DNA of 64,000 nt from Haliclystus octoradiatus. Its lineage: Eukaryota; Cnidaria; Staurozoa; Stauromedusae; Haliclystidae. A program made the translations under genes and the position numbers. This document shows positions 57,701-64,000 of this stretch, one piece after another. The notes beneath the pieces were generated by a model. The model was not told the origin of the DNA. It was given only the letters and a program-made list of their open reading frames with translations, and did no database searches. The stretch covers positions 12,283,520-12,347,519 of the forward strand of contig OU744449.1 in the NCBI GenBank assembly GCA_916610825.1, read 5' to 3'. Numbering within the stretch: position 1 is the stretch's first letter; each line of letters opens with the position of its first letter.

Positions 57701-60700
57701 AAAAAAATAAGATAGGATCTTATCATAGAACCATGGCTTATTGGAACGAATGAGAATGATGTCATTAGCAGGATGAAAACAGTGGTAGCAGTAGTCTGAT
57801 AGAAGTATTATTCATTTGAAAATACAGACCAGATGATAGAGATGTAATGCTAGCTACAGTAACAATCAAATCTCATCATTAACTTGATGCCTCCATCGTC
57901 AATAACTAATTCAATAATAAACAATAAAACAATAATGATATACACCAGTAACAAACCTTATTCGTGGCCTTTTGTTGCACGGATATGCGTAATAATGGTA
58001 GATTGTTGCATAGCCAACAATTTTATAAATTGAATTATCTTGCTTCGTTTCTTTCTTGAAACTGAATGTCAGAAAATAAAAAACTTCAAATCATCAAAAT
58101 ACATGCACATTTGTATGTTCACAATCAGAATCTTTAAAATCTACATATATCTCATTCCCTGTTGAAGCGTTTATGTTGATGCTCAGTTTATGAACAGTTC
58201 ATGAGCATTACATGACCCTATCTTAATGAAATTTGTCATGGACATTTTACAAACAGTTCATGAATTGCCATAAACTGTTCATGAAATTGGGTCATTCGAC
58301 ACTCATCAACTCATGAACAGTTTTACGCAGGGGATGGACAATTGGACATGCTTATAAACATCACAAATAGGCCATAACCCTTTCAGTGATCAATCCTTGG
58401 AACTTACATGACCTCTTTTTCGAGAATAATTCATGGTTAATGCATAACTTGTCTTTGGATTGTTCATGAAAAGGACATTAAGACTAATATTGATAAACTT
58501 ATAATTTACAGTCAGCAAGGAATGATGCATGACTATTAATGTCATTAAAATCTGTTACTTACGTTAAAAAGAAGTTCCACTTCTCATCGTCGATATCTGC
58601 CATAAAAACATCACAATATTGATAAAACTAAAAGTTCAGCATTTAATCCCTTCTGATAGATAGAGGAAAGGCAATATAGGAGACGTCATAATTAGGCAAA
58701 CAATGAGTATCATTTCAATGTAATTAAGTAGCCTGAGATGTTTTTCATGAACATTTCACGAACTGTTCACAAAAGGCTGATGAACAGTCTTTGTGAAAAG
58801 GAAGCCATTTAGCGTTCATGAACAGATCATGAATGTTCGTAAATTTCATTATAAACTGTTCTTACCTATATATGAAGCAGCATCGATGTACCATAAAATG
58901 AATGTTTGCAGCTTTTCATGGTATTCTTTGAATTTCAGGAAAGAAATATCCACCTACCAGAAAAGAAAACATGTCATTTAACACGTTTTCAAATATATTT
59001 ACTGTATTGTATCCTATCTCTAATTCGCAAGGCGCAGTCAAATGTTTTTAATTGATCAAACAATAGAATCACAGCAGGGTATTTTCTACAAGGACATAAA
59101 TTTTACGATGAAATCCTTCTTAGCTAAAATGCATATAAAATGGCCATATAAATGGGAACAAAGATTAGGGAAATGCTAAACAATATATTAATTTCTAATA
59201 CATTACAATCCTATTCTCGAAATACGAATTGAAATTTCAACAAAAGTCTAAAATCGGATTACAACATGCCATATTTAGCAAAGGTTTGTACTGGAAAGTG
59301 TTTGGTGCTGTGTATCGATATTGGTCGTGTGATTGCACCTACCAAATCTTATTGATATCAACACTGGATGAATAATTCAAATTTCATTTTTGCTAGAATA
59401 TCATGTTGTGATTAAACAAAAGTTTGAGATGGATAGAAAATGCAGAAACTTTCTAATCAGAAATTATATTTTATGTGCCTAGGGAGACTAAATGCATTTG
59501 ATTCTGTCGGCTGGTACTGAGACAACAAAGTTGAGATAGGCGGCATATAGGCTAGTGACTGATACATTGTTCTTATTTATAATTAGAGACTATGAATTTA
59601 CAAATGATTCATTTTAATCAATGGCATCACAATTATGGTGATAGACTAACTGCTTCTCCAAACTTAAACAGCCGGGCCAGAATATAATTTCTGGTTAGAA
59701 AGTTTCTGCATTTGCTATCCATCTCAAACTTTAATCACATATTCGATATATATTGCCTGAAAACAGCAATGCATATCTGTTCCTATGAAAACAGATTAAA
59801 TTTCCCATTGTTAATCGAGTGAAAATTTCAAGTGATGTTGACTCTTGTTGAGTGGAAAGTTGTTGAAAAATGTTCCACATATATAATGTAAATATGCATT
59901 GACAATTAATAGCAATTATATTTCATAATAAAGTAAGGCTACCTGATAAATTTCATATTCTGCGCCTTTGTTTGTATAAGAACACATTTTGTTGCCGATG
60001 GGTGTGAATGAGTTTTCACTGTCGAGTTTGGATTGAAATTCATCCAAATTAGACATGTAACCTGAATAGAAAATCAAAAGACATCGTTGGGTCAAAATAA
60101 CTTGATGTAAAGTGTGAAAATGAATACAGTAACAAGAAAGAAATTCAAACAGTAAATGTTTATTAGTAACAACGTTTCGAATTTCAATTGAATCCCTACC
60201 CAAATTAGAAAGTTACTTTACAAAATAATAAAATAAAATATTATAATAAAATATAAAAGTATTTGTGTTGTTGTTCGTTACAAAATTTGTATAAATTTGA
60301 AGCTTCTCATAAGAAAGAAAATAGCTTGTATTATGGAGATGACGAGTCATATTGACTTTCTTCAGGCCTAAGATGCATATGATGACGACACAGATACATG
60401 CATACATGATGTATTCTCACACTTATTTGCACATTAATCAAGAAGGTGTGATAGAAGCAACAAATATGATCAAATCAAACTTATGACTTCTATAAAGTTA
60501 ACCATATGAAAATTGCATTTATAATTGCCTATTAGTAGTTAGGAAACTGAGGCTAATATCTGTCAACTAGCGGTATATTTCAATTGTAGATTTGCTCGGC
60601 TTGTCATAAAATTGAAACCCTCAAATCAATATCCCTTTGGCACAATTAGACAAACATCAAAACATTTAAATTTTGTATTTTATTACAGTCCTCCTTTCAG

Positions 60701-63422
60701 TAAAGCATTCCAATAACTATCATTACCTGCAGGAAGTTTTTCAGCTATGGTTGCCAAGACAGAATCAGGCTAGAAACAAAACAAAACAAATCAGGGGTCA
60801 TCTGCTTAGTAATACTTTTGGAATACCATACAACTAATCATTTCATTGTAACGACTCTGCAAAAGAGTCAATTAAATATAACTATTCATCATGACTTTAA
60901 TGGACAGTTCATAAATTTAATGGACAGTTCATGAGCTACTGTAGCTCCGTGTGGACCCCTGTGAAAAACAATTTAGGAGTTCATGAACAGTTCCTGAACG
61001 TTAAATGGCTCAATTTTAATGAACTATTCACAAACTTTTCATGAACAAATCATTGATCAGTTCACGAAAACGTCCATGAAACTTAGACCATTTAACGTTC
61101 AGGAACAATTTTTCCTAAATTGTTTTTTGCAGGGGAACTGAGTGTGAAAATCTTATCAAATTCTAATGATTGAAGGTTCACGAGTTGTTTACAAAATTAG
61201 TAGGAATGAAACCTGCTATATGGGTTGCCAACCTCTCCATTATCACATCATATATAGGATTTTCTTTGTAATTTTGACTTCAAAAGTCATCCACCTACAG
61301 ACTAAGTAGGTCTACATCACCTTTGATCTTATTTGCTGGCCAATATTCACCTTATTCACATTATTATCCATTACATTGTTTACGAATTTTCAAGCAATTT
61401 CACATCCATGAACCAGTTCATGAACCGGTCATGAACTGTTCATGAACTGTATGTGACTGTTCATGAACTGTTCATGAACCACAAAAATGTTTATGAACTT
61501 TTCATGAAGTTTTCATGAATTGTTCATGAACTGTGCGTGAGCTGATTGTTCATGAACTCATGTACTTTTCCACAGAGGCTGTGAACAATAGACCATAATC
61601 AATCATGATATAGAACATCAAATAGCACATGTGGGTTGCTATTAAATGAAACAAGAGAAATGTCATCATCATCATCATTTATTCAGAATAAACATGGTAA
61701 GCTGTAAGCTTTTATTCACAGGACTAATAAAAGACGAAATATTAGAAATATAAATCACTAGATCAAATATTGTTGATAGTGTGCCATTGATTTTATAATG
61801 GAAAGATAAAAAACCTGAAGCAGAGAAAGGCCTAAAATTTTCCTAAGAACCACTCTGTATAGACTGGAGGGAAAAATCGACACTTCACTGACCTGAACTC
61901 CAAGATCTGGACTAATCTTTTCAGAATATGTCATACCCAAATATGTGAGAAGACTTGAACCATGATAATATAGCTGAAGGAAATTAAAATGGTAAAGCAG
62001 TGTTTTTTTCAGTAGTTTTTCAGTAGTTTTAAAACTCATAGTGTAATGTGGAAAGCAGCTAACAAAGAGATTTCAGATCAAACGTTTCAACCTTAAAAGT
62101 TAATTTTTTTTAATCAATTAACATAATGTCTATCTTCAAAAATCATATAACAATACATAAACATGTGGACAGCACACACATACTGCATTGACATTACTAC
62201 ATTGACAGCACACACATACTACATTGACATTACTTGTGCTTACAGAGTGACTATCAATTCTCATTATGTAATTAACTGAAAATATAATATTACTATTATT
62301 ATATATGGTGGAGGCTACAAAGCTAGCGATGTGTATCCTAAATTTAGTATACTTTGACTAATTTATTGTTTGATGATCTGCATTCTGATTAGATTCTTAA
62401 TTGTTCATTAATTTGATCGCTCATGCCTAGCAAAATTTGATCGTCTCGATTGACATTGATGGATACTTTTGCATGTTAACGTTTTTCAAGTTAGTGAATA
62501 CTTTAATTTGACAGAAAAGCAATTTGTAACAACACAATGTGTTAATATGTACTAATGTAATTGTTTTCACAATGTTATAAATATATAAGTACTTTGAAAA
62601 ATTTGTTCAGGTATCTTGAAAATAATCACTAGTGGCGATCGAAACATTGATCTTTATAAAATAATAAATTATGCTGTTACAAATTGCGTTTTCAGCCAAA
62701 TGTATGTCGCAGAAGCTTCTGTTGAATGTTTTTGTATCTAGTTTAGATTGAACTATAGGCTATATTTAGTTGATTCCTATTAAAATGATAAAGACAATTT
62801 GGTGTCTATGTCTAATGTATTGAAAATTATGTGACTAATTACAAGTTTGTGCGATATATTTATTTACACAAAGTAGGCCTACTAATGAACAATTATATGT
62901 GTAGCACATAATCTATTAAGATTTCGTTAAAGGTTATATGAATAAACGATGGATTGTTGTTGATGATAATCTTAAGATTACTGGTAAACAAATATGATAG
63001 GTGTAAGATTCTTATACGGTCGGCATGGAGGAGACAGAAAACACGCCGTCAACTTCACGTTAATAAATCTAATACTTCTTCTGCAACAGTCAACAAGCAA
63101 GAGAGCAAAACAACAGACATGCAAAATACATATAACAGTTACTAATCACATGACAATATTACGAAGCACCAACTACAACACATTACTAATTATCACATGG
63201 CATCACATCAACTCAAACAATACAATCACATGAACAACATGCACAATACCTAAAATACTACATGACATCACATATTCAACACATCGTAACTACAACATTT
63301 CACACAGACATACAACTGAGACCAGGAAGACGTGTTACCATAAACAATATCATAACTAAATCCTACAATAGGTATTATTTTTTACCTTGATTCTCAAATC
63401 TTTATATCCAAAAATAGTTTCA
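54715..63422 (-). CDS. HAT1: Histone acetyltransferase type B catalytic subunit, 5' exon(s) off the window
   Basis: GNAT-fold enzyme acetylating Lys5 and Lys12 of newly made histone H4 with the RbAp46/48 chaperone. Twelve exons: 63422-63386, 61973-61893, 60769-60727, 60061-59943, 58953-58866, 58596-58563, 58061-57957, 56612-56569, 56454-56392, 56039-55888, 55708-55592 and 54882-54715. All phases agree. Landmarks in order: ETIFGYKDLRI; FKEYHEKLQTFILWYIDAAS; DIDDEKWNFFLT; YHYYAYPCNKRPRIR; the acetyl-CoA loop MLVLPPYQKRGHG (Q/R-x-x-G-x-G); VIDITVEDPSEEFIRLRDY containing the likely catalytic Glu; SRRIYEILRLKFTD; and the helical tail ending KKVIDRIDTL. Each block aligns with human HAT1. The roughly 60 N-terminal residues before the ETIFGYK exon are not in the window. 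Several introns carry foldback elements. Confidence 0.95.
56716..57213. mobile_element. Long foldback element in a HAT1 intron
   Basis: Inverted arms of about 210 bp (left about 56716-56925, right about 57000-57213) share long identical words such as ATTTCTATCACGACGAGTGA and GCGCGATAAGATCACC, with a short loop near 56940-56990. Outer parts diverge slightly (for example TTAACTTGTTGTACTAAGTG against TTGACTTGTTGCACTAAGTG). No coding frame. Located between the exons at 57957 and 56612. Confidence 0.85.
57230..57528. mobile_element. Second foldback element next to the first
   Basis: Ends AAGTGCACATTGACATGAAA and its degenerate complement at 57508-57528; the best-matching inner part is AAATGATGAAGAATGGTGA on the left against TCACCATTCTTCATCATTT on the right. 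About 65-bp arms. It directly abuts the larger foldback element. Confidence 0.65.
59395..59757. mobile_element. Terminal-inverted-repeat element in a HAT1 intron
   Basis: Left arm about 59400-59475 and right arm about 59688-59755. Shared words include TTTGAGATGGATAG and AAATGCAGAAACTTTCTAA in opposite orientation. No frame. Between the exons at 59943 and 58953. Confidence 0.75.
60956..61135. mobile_element. Older copy of the GTTCATGAAC foldback MITE
   Basis: Starts CCCCTGTGAAAAACAATTTA and ends with the complement AAATTGTTTTTTGCAGGGG, with the same internal GTTCATGAAC and GTTAAATGG/CCATTTAAC words as the 9116-9242 copy. More diverged and about 50 bp longer. Confidence 0.75.
61395..61570. repeat. 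GTTCATGAACT word cluster
   Basis: Roughly a dozen imperfect copies of an 11-bp word, TGTTCATGAAC, run tandemly. It is probably a tandem expansion of the arm of the foldback MITE family. Located in a HAT1 intron. Confidence 0.8.
62040..63385. other. HAT1 intron 3' of the ETIFGYK exon
   Basis: AT-rich intron. A small direct repeat occurs at 62170-62233 (CAGCACACACATACT..CATTGACATTACT, twice). Nothing else is recognised. Confidence 0.4.
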
Positions 63423-64000
63423 CTAGATGAAAACAAAATGATAAATAGTTAATAATAATATTTGTCTTACATAAAGTCAATTTGATAACAAACACAGAAA
63501 AAAGAATGATGCAGCATCTTGAATACAGGGATTGTTTACTTCTGTGTAGCCTGTTCTTGTGTTTGTTCTGTGATTAATGTATTGGAAATGCTTGGGGTTG
63601 AAATGCCCCAACACCAGAATCACAGTGATATCCAATTTAATTTAATATTTGGAAAGAGCATTTCATTAAATACTTAATACAGTCAAGGTTTACATAATAA
63701 CAAAATACAATCACAGATCAGGTTAGACATCAAACTTTACATTTCACATTGATAATATTAGGCCTACTGTGATATGATACGTTCATTTATTCTATGTATT
63801 GCGTAAAAAATCTCTTCAGATGGATTTTTGAAAAATAAAAAATAGCTCCGCTACGCTCGGACTCATGGTGAATAATATAATAATCAAAGTAAACCAATTG
63901 AGATCAAATTCAATAGAATATCAAATCAATAAAATCATCATGCAAAGAAAAATCAAATCAAATTCAAAAAAGTAAATCAATCCAATCGAATGATATAAAA
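63423..64000. other. HAT1 intron continuing to the window edge
   Basis: No exon matching the missing HAT1 N-terminus was found in the last 578 bp. The start of the gene therefore lies to the right of the window. Confidence 0.45.

Overview
The window is animal nuclear DNA: clearly AT-rich, with intron-split genes (GT..AG junctions that keep frame), a split tRNA-Leu gene, and many small DNA transposons and simple repeats. The gene set (telomerase reverse transcriptase, Rab18, peroxisomal sarcosine oxidase, an FBXW10-like F-box/WD40 protein, an FGF, HAT1 and ribosomal protein uL14/RPL23) fits a bilaterian. The compact genes suggest a marine invertebrate, possibly an invertebrate deuterostome such as a tunicate. 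The species cannot be fixed from the sequence.

Layout, left to right. (1) 146-1500, minus: RPL23, lacking its last exon(s) at the window edge. (2) 1.5-10.4 kb: no convincing gene. It holds a tRNA-derived SINE, a 1.15-kb DNA transposon with perfect 8-bp target duplications, a degraded LINE, a long TTTA microsatellite, a foldback MITE and a long hairpin repeat. (3) 10482-17355, plus: TERT in six exons with all RT motifs, carrying a tandem repeat in intron 2 and an antisense split tRNA-Leu(CAA) gene in intron 5. (4) 18352-25493, plus: RAB18 in eight exons, with a 1.1-kb TTCA/TTCG microsatellite and two small transposons. (5) 27370-31466: two intronless PIPOX-like genes in inverted orientation. 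The left copy is intact and the right copy has one in-frame stop. (6) 32.3-34.6 kb: a long-TIR element interrupted by two others, two of the three with perfect target duplications. (7) 38023-44863, plus: an FBXW10-like gene in twelve exons. (8) 45359-48033, minus: an unrecognised 237-residue protein in four exons. (9) 49039-52209, minus: an FGF-like ligand. (10) 54715-63422 and beyond, minus: HAT1 without its 5' exon(s), with foldback elements in its introns.

The most unusual feature is upstream of the FGF. A 92-bp unit is repeated seven times head to tail (52165-52808), and every copy contains the putative FGF first coding exon: ATG, ten codons and a canonical splice donor, plus a TATA-like sequence. 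This looks like an array of seven near-identical first-exon modules.

The genes are ordinary single-copy housekeeping, signalling and enzyme genes with no operon-like logic. All assignments come from reading translations by eye. No alignment or database search was run.
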